From the NCBI GenBank assembly GCA_028564675.1, contig JAOVVO010000076.1, forward strand, positions 124,001-188,000: a stretch of DNA of 64,000 nt, written 5' to 3'. This DNA comes from Onchocerca lupi. Its lineage: Eukaryota > Nematoda > Chromadorea > Rhabditida > Onchocercidae. This document shows positions 1-13,000 of this stretch, piece by piece (within the stretch, counting starts at the first letter, position 1; each line of letters begins with the position of its first letter). A program made the position numbers and the translations under genes. A model generated the notes under the pieces. The model saw nothing but the letters and a program-made list of their open reading frames with translations. It was not told where the DNA came from and did no database searches.

Positions 1-617
1 GTAGTCTCTCAGTGATAATTCCAGATTAAACTGTATTTTTCTTTTCTTCAAATTTCATTTTTTTTTTCCTTAATTTATTGCAAAAATTTGAATGAGAAGA
101 AAAATATAATGTAATAAAAAATTGAGATGGTTATACTATCGCAACAATACACTATCATTGGTGTCAACTGAAAGATGTCAATTGTAAGACGGCGGTCAAA
201 GTTGAACCATTTGAATTGACTAGCTATCGATTTACCAATTTATGCATTAACAAAACTATCGCAACAACTTCATCTGGTTAGTTTAATATTATTATTATAG
301 TTGGAATACTTTCTACTGAAAAAGCATCATTTTAAAAACTATTTAAATAGGTATCATAGCTCATTTCGACTAAAATAAAATAAATTTCAACCAAAAATTT
401 TAATACATTTGATTGGAAATGATATTAGGGAAGAAAAAAACAATTAAAAAATGAAAAACTTTTGTAATGTAATCACTTATCGATTATTAAAAATCATGCC
501 TCTTTAATCATTTTAAATTATAAATATGTATTTGATGGATGGCAGCATTCAAAAATAATATGTCAAAATATAATTAATTTAAGAAATAAGAATTGATTGA
601 TTACAAAATTCGCTCAG

Positions 618-1641
618 GCTCTTATTCACGATTATGGGCGCAATTCTTATTTGAAAGACAATTCAGCTTCTACATGATCCAAATTTATATACCTGCAATA
701 CTTGTTGTCTTCATTAGTTGGATATCATTTTGGATCAATCCAGAATCAGCTCCATCACGTACGGTCATTGGAACACTGACTATATTGAGTGAGACTCATC
801 TCTTGATGAGTACCAACAGACGACTTCCGCCTGTTTCCTACATTAAGGTTGTTTATTTCGACAAATTCCACATAAAATCCTGATTTTATATTTTCATATG
901 AATTTTATTCCAATAAATTTCTTGGTATTTTAGGCTGTGGATGTTTATCTTGGATTTTGTTATTTGAATGTAGTATTGGCACTTGTCGAATATGCTACCG
1001 TCGCATATTCAAAAAAGAAATATGAAGATGAGGAAAAAAATAAAAGCAAAAATATCTTTGAACTTAAACTACAAGCACCAGACTTACTTCGAGGTATGCA
1101 TTGCTAATTTGAAGTTTAATGTGTACAATATAATGATTATAAGCAAAAAAGATTGCCAGATTTTGCATGCTATCAATATATTGTAATTTTATAGATGCTC
1201 GTATAGATGAATGCACTTGCAAACAAGAAATATTTTTGGTAGCTAAAAGATCACCAAAATGCACTAATTGCTGTACACATAGTCGAGTAGATTTCATCGC
1301 TCGAATTGTATTTCCTATTTCGGTCTGTTATCATTTCATTTTAGCAACCCCTGCCTCCCGTCATTTCTGCAAAATACTATTTACTCCAGTATTTGATAAT
1401 TTATAGAAACTTTATCACAATTCAACAAACTGTTTACAAAACAAAATAGCAAAACAATTGTAAAAATAATTTCAAAATTGAAAATTGGGAAGACAAGCTA
1501 AATTAAAATCGCGATTAATAATTCTGAATAATTGCATAACTGTTTCAGTTTCTTACGTTCAATTTCATTTACTGGACAGTGCTTCTCTCTTTATCAGGAT
1601 GGAGAACATACGAAAATAATATGGAACAAAAGGCCTGCTAA
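618..1641 (+). CDS. Cys-loop ligand-gated chloride channel, ACC/LGC-46-like, 3' part (M1-M4)
   Basis: Four exons are seen: 618-847, 934-1093, 1195-1322 and 1549-1641; phases match across all three introns. The first encodes M1 and M2, with the M1-M2 loop PESAPSRTVIG and the M2-M3 linker NRRLPPVSYIKAVD. The second encodes M3 (LGFCYLNVVLALVEYA) and the start of the cytoplasmic loop. The third encodes a short cysteine-bearing loop and the start of M4 (RIVFPIS). The fourth encodes the rest of M4 (FLTFNFIYW) and stops at 1639-1641. The SAPSR and THLL..TNRRLPP signatures are, from family knowledge, typical of nematode acetylcholine-gated chloride channels (ACC, LGC-46 group); the ligand is inferred. 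The ligand-binding domain must lie before this window or in unresolved exons of 1-617. The cytoplasmic loop is short. Reading on past 1322 would give an in-frame stop at 1406 without a full M4, so the spliced form is preferred. Confidence 0.87.
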
Positions 1642-1660
1642 TTGCCATGTCAATTATTTC

Positions 1661-4600
1661 TTAAAATTCTAAAATATTAAGTAAGTATTTCAGTGATCCT
1701 AAAGCTTTTCGGCCGCAAATGCTTTGCGAAATACCATTGAAACGTTTAAGTCTATCGCTTGCTTTCCAAAGTTCCGTATTGTCACACAATTTCTTCAATA
1801 TTTCGATCAAAGATTCTTGTAATCGTCTCTGCAATGATTAAAATAAAAAAAATTCTTCAATAATCTTGAAATTCTGAAAATCTTGAACTATTTTCCGAAA
1901 AAAAAAATCATTAAATTAACGAAAATATAACTTTCTGCAAAGAAATAACAGTAAAAAAAAACAATCATAATCTCTGTAATTCTTACTTTGTTTGATTCCT
2001 CGGTAATTGAAGCAAAGGTAGTAAGAACTCGAATTAAATATGCAAAAAACCGAGGTTTTGAATCGTTGAGATTGAAATTTGAGAAGAATCTATTTGCAAA
2101 AGCGCATAAACATTTCGTAACTTTTTTCCATATTTTCTGCCGATCAGGCTCTTCGTTTTTCATCTTTAATTAATCTTTTTATTTCACGGGTTTATGAGTC
2201 AAATTTGTTTTACGTGTTTATCGTCTTTCTGCAATCTTTCGTTCTTTTTTAATACAGAAATTATGTACCTTCGTAGTCCTACTGTAAAGTTTCAATTTAA
2301 AAATTTTGACAATATTTGATTCTATAATTTCGTATCCTAAAAAAAATTTATTATTTGCGATTCAAATGCCTCAAACGAATTTCGGGCATTTGTTGAAACT
2401 ATCATTTAATTATCATTTCAAGCTATAGCTATATTATCTAAATGGTTGCTCATTATTAAGCTTTATTATCTAAATGTTGCTCATTATTTTTTAATATCTG
2501 GTATATCTTCGATGCATGAAAATAGATTTCTGTTCCAGTAGGCTCAGTCTTATTCCAAAATTTATTTTACATTCGCATTGCAGTTCCGTCATTTTATACT
2601 TGTACCGCAGCAAATTAAACTAGCACTAAATCGAAATCTGACTTATCAAATAAAAAAGCGACAGTCTTTAGAGCACTTGCTTGCTGATGATTTCAAAATT
2701 TTGAATTCAATTGAAGGATTTCACTCTCAGCGTGATTTTACATAAAATGTTTTTTAAAAAAAATCTTTTTCATTCCAGCCGAAACCGCTTTTGCATCAGC
2801 CAGTGTATCTTTATAAACTTTCATATTTCTATCACTTATTTTCACGCAGCTGCGAAATTGCATATGAATAAATATTATTACTCCTTTTTTAAAAATTTCA
2901 AATATCTGTTACTATTACTGAAATAAACACTTAATACATATATTTTATACATGCATAATACTTACCAAATCTTTTCGCAAAAAGGCCACTGCACAAGAGA
3001 GAGCTTCAACCTAAAAAAAAATTAAAAACATATGAATTTTAATTTCAAAAATATTTCTTATATTTACTAAGAAAAGAGACTAGTTCAATTGGTGCTTGAA
3101 GAAGATTAATGTCGTTTTGTTTTTACGATATTTGCGATCTTTTGAAATGAAAACTGCGATTAATAAGAAACAAGAATCAATGACTCCATAAAGGAAAAAA
3201 AATAACTAGTGCCTAAAGGAAACTGATTCAATAGAAGTAGAAAATAAAAGAATTTTCATTACTTGTTTTCCGATCTTAGAATAATATACTAGAGTATGAG
3301 TTTTTACTAAGAAAGTAAAATAGAAATACAATTCCATAAAATTCTTTGTCCACTCATATATGCTATTTATGAACTAAAGATAAAGAACTGTGGAACAAAT
3401 CACAAAATAAATAAAAGAATAAAATAAAAAAAATTGTTTTCAATCATAAAATTATAAAACAAAGTTTTCCAATATGATAAACATACTCTTTGAAATGCTC
3501 GGACGTTTTCATCAAAAGCAAAATCGATAATTCGTGGAAGTTCGCATAACAAGGCATGCTAAAAATCATAAATTATTGGGAAATTTAAAATTATATGTTG
3601 CACTAATTTAGATTACATTAATCTGGATTTCAAGATAATTTGGAAAAAATTACCGGGTATTTGATAAATGGGGCTGTGATAATTTCGTTTAATATTTGAT
3701 TTTTATTATCATTCATATATTTTTCCAACAATTCAACCACTTTTTTGCGCATATTCTCCGTAACAGCATTTTCTTTTGCATCATAACAGCCTGAGAACTG
3801 AAATTGGCAAATGTAAAATAAACTAGCAGATGTTACATTTCTGTTTCCGAAATGATTCAAGAATATAAAACAGACTTACCAAAAAACTTGCAACATTGCC
3901 AAGAATATTCCTCATAACAGGATTTACAGTTTGTGACGTCTTCAGGATAAGTTCATCCAGCAGTTTAATAGCATGTTTTTCATCTAGCTCATTCTAAATG
4001 GATACAATTAGCAAAAATTTCTGCAAAAACACGAATATAAGTCTGAATAGTATAATCGACATTAATACCTTTTTATGTTTTATAATGATTTCCAATAAGT
4101 TTGTTGCTTTTTTGAAAGTTAGTTCGCCATCTTTTCTGTGAAGAGCTTGTTGAGCACATTCAATCAAAGGCAAAATAAGATCCTGTAAAGCCATATAATT
4201 TATTCATTATTATTTGGTTTCAAGAAAATTTCAAAAAAAAAAAAAAAATATGCAATATACCACTGTCTTGTATGCTCCTTCTTGATGAGATACTGCTATC
4301 AACAATAAGTCGAAACATTTAGCACGAAACTGTTGAGCCTGTTCCACTAAAAATGCACTTAGACTTCGTGAATTTTTCATCCTTTTACGAAACACAGCTG
4401 CTAGGCCTTCATCCAGACGAAACATCGTTTCGTCACTTATTGCTGATGATAAACTGTCCTAATAAAAATTTTTTTTAAATGGGAGAAACAGTTTGGAAGA
4501 AAAAAAACTGAAGGGAATCAACGATTATCAAAATAAAGCAAATGAAGCTTTCGGTTTTTTTCTAATTACTACAATGCCAATTATAAAATACATTTAAAAA

Positions 4601-7600
4601 GATAAGAATGGAAAAATCATATGTGATCATATCTAGACAACAAACAGTAAAATTAAAATCATTTAGATACTCTGATGTTCATTTCTTTTCTATCTCAGCA
4701 AAAAAAGCAAAAATTTGCCTTTTTGCTACCATAATTTTAAGTCAGCAAAAATTTCTAAGAAGCTCCAGTTACCTTGTCACTGTCATCATCTGAACGCGCA
4801 GCAGCAGAACCAAGTGCTGTTTTAAGTTTACTGACAAATTCCTCATCAACTTCATTTCCTTCTTCGTCTTCAAATTCAGATTCATCCGTTTCACCTTGAT
4901 GATTTATGACATTACCATTACTATTAATTTCTGAAATAAATTATCAATGAAACTCATATGCTTTTCATACCAGTAAACTTAATCAACATAAAGTAAACAT
5001 GAGAGTGAACCATTCTCTTCACTGATTTGTTCAGAATTCTCGTGGCCATCCTCATCCTTACTATCTTCATCGTCGCTTTCGCTTGCGTCTTTTTCTTGCA
5101 TTAATTCTTCATTACTGAGGTTAATCGTCTTTAAAAAAGCAATGAAAAATTTACAGCATAATTTCAGATATTAATTCGCTGTACGCAAAAATTCATGTAG
5201 CAAAAAATTTTCAATTCAATTGGTTAGGATTTTTAGATTTAAAATTTTGAAATATCTAACATTTATAAAACAATAAAATTGGAACCTCAAAAATTTGCAG
5301 AAGATTTTCTAATTTCATTTGTGGAACAAACGAAGCAAAGACGTAATGAACAATTGAACGATGATATCGATGCGGTTGACTCAGTAAAGAAAGTAATAAA
5401 TCATTCAGAACCTGAAAAGCATTCTCATAAATAAACAAACGCAAAGGAATCCTAAAAATCAAATAATTGCAGGATGTTAAAAATTATAAAAAGGAAATAA
5501 AACAACTACAGATCAAAACAATAAGAAAAAGCACATGAGAGCGGACATTAAATATACAATAATGGAATCAAAGCATTTAATAAGAAGCATTCCAGTAAAG
5601 ATTTGTGTTCAAATGAAATAAAAATATGATAAATGTATATTACCGCTACACCATTGATATTATCGTTTTCAATCATTTTTTCACCAATTGCTGCTGTCTC
5701 AGTAAGATCTCTTAAATATGAATGATGCTCATTCGAATCAGATGCTGCAGCTATCCAAAGTGTAAGCACATTTATAAAGATGGATAAAGGTCTGAAAAAA
5801 CTTTGATAGCACTTGCCGCTCGAAAGTAAGTCAATGATAAATGCTGGAGAAAACCGTAAGAACTCTCATTAATGATAGGGATTGATGATAAGAAGAATTC
5901 TCTTTTTTGACATACAAATTTAAAAGATCATTAATGCCTCATACAAATAAAAAAATCACCCGCTAATCACAGGCAATTTAACTCCTGTATCCTGTTTTTT
6001 GCTTAATTTTTGCAGTAGCCTTTTGTGCTCTTCTTTACAAATCGTAATCACATTCTTGCCCGCTCTTACATTGACAATGAATAATGACGCGATGCATGAA
6101 CAAAAAGCATTGCACGTCTGAAATATCAAAAAAATTATTATCCTAAAAAGTAACTAGTTTCAAATTTTTTTTTCGGTAATTTTAATTGCAGGAAATTAAA
6201 GGTAATGTTACTAAATCAAAAACTTACTTCTTCTGTCCATTTTCCGTGTTTAAATAATAATTTCAAGACATTTCCTTGCATGTCTGTGGGCCAGTGTTGA
6301 AATACATTTGTTATTCGTCTTAACCTCCAGCCGCCTTCTTTCAACGCCTGTGAAACAAATTAAACAAATTCAGTCAAAAGATCAATTAAGTTGCACAACA
6401 TGATCAATATTTGATCTGTTAAATATGCCACCTAGTAATCATATAAATTTGATAATTACCTCATCGACTATATCGTAGACATTATCATTCAGTCGCAGTA
6501 GAATCTTTTCCGTAATTTTAATATTTCCACCGATAAATTCATCAAAATTTCCATTTCCAACGCGATCGAAACTATCAAGCAATTTAGCAATGTTAGTTGA
6601 TGTCCATTCTTTTGTAGTAAGCGACTAAAATATAATGTTTTTCAATATGAGAATTATATCTTTCTTTTTAAATCAATAGAAATCATCTGCTTCGCGTTTT
6701 TTTACAAAAAAAAAAAAAAAAAAAGCACATTAAGCAGATGAAGGAAAAGCCATAATATTATCTTTTAAAAAAATCTAATTAGTCGGATTTTCTTGATTAC
6801 TTTGACTAGTTTCAAACAAGTCGAGAAAAGAAACTTTCAGAATGTGAAAAAAATGCGGAAAAGGAACCTCTTTAAGAACTAGCAGGATAGCTTCAATCGT
6901 GGGAAACAAGAAACGAAATTCATTACTCTTTCGCACCGATCTTATCAAGCGCACGAATTCAGGAGAAAACACAGTTACCAACTAAATGAAAAAAAAAAAT
7001 GTATGAGGATATTACAAATTAAAATATTAAAAAATATTTCGAAGACAGGGAATGCATATTTTTTAATTTTTTGAAAAGATCAAGTAATAATTAGAAAAAC
7101 AACAAGGAATTTAGCAAGCCGAAATGATACCTCATCTGTTTCGAAATCTGCTTGTTGTAAAATTGTATTAATAAAAGGTAGTGCGCGAGATATGACCTGA
7201 AGGTACATTAAATTGAAAAAAGCAATGAAATTTGATCATCAAGATTGCTCCATTATATCTGATGACTGCAGATGAATTAGTCAACTTGGATTTCTAGGAA
7301 GAAATTCATGATATCGACTGTTGATATTTTATGGCAACAGAAAAAAAACTTTTAATTGATCAAATTATGCAAATATACTTTTTATTAAGTAAATGCTAAT
7401 CATTACCTTGTGTAAATCGCCATGATACAACCACTTTTCAACGACTTTCTTATAAACTGCTTCGAAATTCTCTGATGCCCGTGCGAGCAGCAATAATTTT
7501 AATATGAGTTCAGTCTCAGCAAAGCCGCTAGCCTTCTTAAAAATTGCTTAACACTTGTTACTTTAAATTTCCACTCTAAGAATTCCAACATATTGGTAGT

Positions 7601-9168
7601 GAAGTTCCGAAATGAAACAAAATTCAACGTCTTACATTAATCATTCTTCATCGGTTGGTAGTAAACGACATCATTCATGATAAAGAAAACTTCCAGTATA
7701 TAAAAGTAACAATCAAAAAATAACCTTTAGAATGTTGACAACATTATCATAGTCTTTATCGGAAATATATAATTCTCCATTGGCTGACAAGAATGATACT
7801 TCAGCTTTCAACGTATTCTGCAATAAACCATCACTGGAATGACATTTCAAGCATAATTGAAATTTATTAGGAGAATTTCATTTCAAATCTTCAACTTACA
7901 TAATGCTTCTCCATAACTAGCAGAGCAAAATAGAACCATTCTGGAGCAATTGAATCTAACGGCTGCGTAACATCTTTCTTTACAAGTGGCCAAAATTCCT
8001 TTATAAATCTCTTTCCTCCTAATTTATTCGCACAGTCAGCTAATAAATTAATTGCTGAATAAGCCAAACCATTTTGTTTCTCTGCCAAGCTCATTTCTCG
8101 TTTTCCTACTTCACATAAGGACTGAAAGTTGATGTGACTTGGTTAAAACAATACATTAAACTAATCAAAAAATTCTAAAGACTAAAAAGTTTGAAAAGAG
8201 ATGCAAAAATTTGTGCCTGATTATATGTATTGCTGTTTACGATTGCCAAATGAAATAAATGTTGGCCCAATATTGAACCCGGATTTTCCTGAAACAAAAC
8301 AATTTTACAATAAACGAATCGTAGAGACTAAAAAAATACTTTTATATAAAACAAACATTTCAGAAAGGAACATAATCGGTATTTACGGACGAGGTACTAT
8401 TTGATCCAATGCCTGAACTTTTAGAGTTATTTTCTTTCAGAGCGGCTCTTTCTTTTACAGTGTAGTACAATGAAAGATTTTCGTTAAGAAACAAGAATCA
8501 GAAAACTAACTGTTTTATTTAACGGCAACTTCTCGTCAGCTATTTTGAACAACATTTCAATTGGCCAATCTTTCCCAAACGAAGAAAGTATAATGATAAG
8601 CGCATTTGTATAGCCGAGACGTGCAGCAGCTCGTGATGATGCCAAGCCAGCTATCAATCTCTCCATCAAATATGAACCATTCTGTTCAAACTGAAAAAGA
8701 CTTCCGTTTACATTTCCTCATATCTAACTAAATGGAAACTCTCTGATCAGTCGCTAATGATTTACCATAGTATCTTGTACTAATATAACATGAATTCACG
8801 AAAAGTTATTCAAGAAATTTTGTCATAATCTCACAACTTCTCTCAAATCTTTATGCTAATTTAATTGTGAAAATAAAAATTCCGCTCATAAGCATAGAAA
8901 CAGGAAAAACAAAATTTAGGATTTGTTATCAGTCATGCAAAAAAATGCTACCGAAAGAAACTTTTGCAGAAATATAAAATAGAAAGAGAGAGAGAATTTA
9001 AAGTTCAAAGTCCATTCATTTTATTTGCAGAAAAAATAACGAAAGCTTCAGAATCCAGATATGACTTACTTCATCCAAAATGGCAATCACAGCATTATGA
9101 CGCCTATTTTGATTAAAATCGGCGAGATCATAAAATCTGTCTAATAATTCCTTCGATATATCAATCAT
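1661..9168 (-). CDS. DNA polymerase V / MYBBP1A-like nucleolar protein
   Basis: About 20 phase-consistent exons: 9168-9070, 8690-8511, 8121-7900, 7817-7725, 7535-7407, 7196-7131, 6981-6868, 6624-6460, 6347-6228, 6117-5960, 5791-5644, 5411-5286, 5128-5011, 4930-4773, 4458-4261, 4182-4069, 3993-3880, 3797-3654, 3558-3487, 3010-2966, 2163-1987 and 1828-1661, giving about 977 aa. The N-terminal motif ERLIAGLASSRAAARLGYTN is the family signature (reading frame 8690-8511). Exons 5128-4773 encode a strongly acidic stretch rich in D, E and S, followed by DETMFRLDEGLAAVFRKR, another conserved Pol5 segment. The family is nucleolar, acts in rRNA transcription and ribosome biogenesis, and has no real polymerase activity despite its name. 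The start ATG lies 5 nt after a TTACAG acceptor, fitting SL trans-splicing. The 3010 to 2163 junction is the least certain; an extra small exon near 2870-2760 is possible but does not fit the phases. The gene ends 19 bases from the stop of the convergent channel gene. Confidence 0.88.
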
Positions 9169-10026
9169 TTCACCTGTAATTAAACTCTAACCTAGCACCT
9201 TTATTTGAAAACAATTTTGAAATTGAATTATTTCGAGACATTTTCGATAATTTGGGCAGTAATTCAATCAATATTTAGGGAAAAATCCTATTAAATTAAG
9301 ACTAAACAGAATATTAAATTAAGCCAAAACAAAATGCGACAATTCTGAATCTTAATTTCTCGTCTCATTCCATTTCAAGCAATATCTCGACTTCAATGTA
9401 ACAGTAGCCGGATCTCACACATGAATTTTTGCGGTCCGTCATAAACGAATCACCAAAGATGCTTCGAAGTTGCCAAAAAAATCTTTGTCTTAAGCCATTT
9501 GTTTGATTGTCGCTTTAATTAAGTATTTGGGTAGTCCTATTTCTTATTTCGGATTTGATTTCTAATTCTTTTTAGCAAGTGTTACTTCTCAAAAAGATAT
9601 TTTTTATCCTTCAATTGAGTAAAAAATTCAAATGAATTGAATTTATATAAAAGTTATTGCAACTAATCGCTAATCTTCCATTGCCCTTGCAGACTTGAGC
9701 TCATTTGCTTTTGAGTATAACAAGTTGATGGTTTTTCATATCATTTACATTTTCGATGATTATTAAGTTTGCTGGAAAACTGTTCAATAACGAGCTACGA
9801 AATGTACACTGTTATGGAAAAATTATCGATGATAAAGTGATAAGTGTGAAATGATTTCAATAACTCACATGGGAAACATTTATTTTGAAATTGTATTAAA
9901 GTTTATAAAAAAGCACGAATCAAAGTATTTGCTTTCACGTGGATAGCATTATTTCCTGAGGATTAAACAATAAAATTACAGAAAAGCGATAAATAAAATG
10001 GGAAATCAGGAGGACAGCATATTGTT

Positions 10027-13000
10027 TCACATCAAGTCTATATCTGTATCCAAAAGCTCTGTACCGCTGATACTGTAATAGTATATCCAGTATATAATAT
10101 TGAATACCAGAAAAATCTGAAACTGATAATGTGCAGATTTTTTTTAAAGTTTTTTAAAGTGGTAATTCTAATGAAATTAATAAGATGAATAAAAGAAAAT
10201 ACAATATTCTGTAAGTTCCAAATTTAAATTTTACTAGAATTTGTTTATTTATGAAATTATGAACTATTAACTAAAGGAAAAATAGAACGCGCATATTTAT
10301 CGATTTGACTTGGCCGTATCACACAGAATAATATCACATATTCCTCCTTTTGGGTTTCCTCTACAGGAAATTCTTCCGGTGATGGTGGCGGTATCGGACA
10401 TTGACATTCACCCTGAATTATCTTCTATTTATATATTTTATTTAAGTTATCATTATTATCAGTTTGATCAATATGATTTACAATTGTTGCATTTGCTCAT
10501 ATCAGTTAATATTCATATTTAATGAATTTTAAGTTACGGTGGCTCATTGACAATATTTTAATTGCAGTACATTAGCTGTAGCAGTTGATTTACAGTATGA
10601 ATGCAGTATTTGGCAATATTGTAAATGCCAAAATTTCAGTATCTTATACTAGATTAGGCAATATTTTATAGCATTCAATATAAGTTATCAAATGTAATAT
10701 CATAAATTAGTAAAAAAAAAAAGAACAAAAAAAACTCAAATAAAAAAAAACCCCAAAAAAAAAGCAAAAGTGGTATTTTTTGTTTGCTTTTTATTGATAT
10801 CTCTCCCATTTTATATATTTAACCAATTTTATATAATTATTCATGGAACTAACTTTTCTTAAAAGTACAGGTGGCTTAATTTCACCTCCATTGTACAAAA
10901 CGGAATTTTTATCACGAGATGAATAAAATGGATGGTATAACGGCACTATGGTATTCATTGTTGTAGATGGCATAGCATAGAAATAATTTGGTACTGGTGA
11001 TTTCCTTAAAAATAATTGCATTGATTATTGCAAATTATGAGATCATAGTATATGCACAGGAATTCATTAGATTAGTTAAAATCATTTTTATGATTAGTTC
11101 GAAATTAAAAAAAAAAAAAAAATAATGGAACTATTTTTTCGTTAAAATTTATATTATTGCAAATTTCAGAGAAAGAAAAACAACAATAATAATAAAACAG
11201 GATAATTGAATAAAATTTACTTATGTATATTTTTTCGTCTCTTTTCAATCACTTTTATTCTTTTACTGATATATCCAACAGCAGCAAATTCAAGTAACGA
11301 ACTGAATACCATAACGAATGATACACCTAAAAGTTGTTCATTAATTCAAATATATTGTATAATTAACATGAAATAATCATCTATTCATCAAATAATAATC
11401 TACTATGCTAGAATGATCTTCTATTAGACTAATATTCATTAAAATGGACAATTATAACTTAAGAAATGATTTAATGGGATGATCTTTTTCTTTTTTTTTT
11501 TTTGAAACATCAATAAATCTTCATGTAGCATAACTAACCGAGAAATATGTCGATACTTTTAACGTACGAAACTTTCGGCATTGAAGCCTATAATTTCATT
11601 ATTTTAAAATTAAGCGAAGAATAAAATTAATGATCATTTCTTTATTCTTTCAATCAATTTTGACATTAAATGAAATAATTTTTCAAGAAAAAATGCATTC
11701 AAAAGATAATAAAATTTAATATTTTAAGCTGACTAATTTTATAAATTTAAATATAAAATTAATTTCTTCTTGATAAATTAAAATTTAATTAACAAAATCG
11801 TAAAAAAAGATAGAAAATCTAACATTTGTAGTAGCAGTAAGTGTTGTCATAGTAAGTATGGTAAGTATACTAAGTGCTACACGTGCTGGAGTTGCATCAC
11901 GATTAAGCCAGAAAGATATCCACGAGATGATAACGATTAAAACTGAGGGTAGATAAACTTGAATTAGATAAAATCCTATATTTCGTTTGAATAGAAATGA
12001 ACAAGTTAGCCGTGAATAGTTGCCTGGAATATTAGCAATTGAAAACTCAATTAATTAGTAAAATGAAATAGATTTTAATTAAATATGCAACCCGGAAAAC
12101 TTTACAATATGCGAAAATTTCTTGCTAGCAATTTTAAGAAAACGAAATATGAAAATATTCTATTTTATCTTTAAAATGCTAACATTAATTTTTCTACGTT
12201 TTGAAATTTTACAAATTTGAAAAAAATTTTATGCTTACCAGAACTTAAGACAACATTTCGAGATGCAATTTGTATATCGATAAGTACAAATTGAGGTAAT
12301 TCAAATTCGGATTTTGATACTGAATTTTCTGAATTATTGGAATAGTAAATGATGTCTGATACGTTGTATCCATCTACAATATGTGTTCTTTTTATTCGCC
12401 TGTATATTTATAAATTTAACGTTGAATCAATAATTATACTGAAATGTAATTATTATTAAATTACTTGCTAAAATCAAAAATGTTATCATAATTTAATGAA
12501 ATGAATGTCATGGAAAACGTCTAAACTTATTGTTATTTATGATACAATAAAATTTAGAGAATCTTTTCAACTAACAACTTTCAATTTCAAGTTTGCATAT
12601 CTGAGAGTCCATCGGGAACAACTGAAGTTTCATGTTACATGTAGCTGTAACTGTTAGCCTGTAAGCATAAAAATTAAAATTTCCCATAAATTTTATCAAT
12701 TTTATCAAATTCAGTTAAACTACTAAATTTGCTTAAATTTTCCTTTCTTTTTTTCCTACATGGTGATGTCTATACAATTTAATGCTTTGAAAAATACTCA
12801 AATATTTTATTATTCATTTATTAATGCTTTTAATTACATATGTTTTCTTATCTTTACTTCGATTATAAGAAACTTCTCAGCAATTTTCCTATCCTGCAGA
12901 TGGACTTCAGGTAAATCAGACAAAAACCGAGTTGTTTGATAAATATGATAGAATAATCAAAATGTTTGTATTATAGAAATCTGTCATATTTCTCAGTTAA

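Noticed and set aside
1323..1406. Read-through of channel exon 3 to a stop at 1406
   Set aside because: It truncates M4; splicing from 1322 to 1549 restores a canonical M4 in phase.
10310..10522. Plus-strand ORF of 70 codons
   Set aside because: It is the antisense shadow of GABA-channel exon 11 and adjacent intron.
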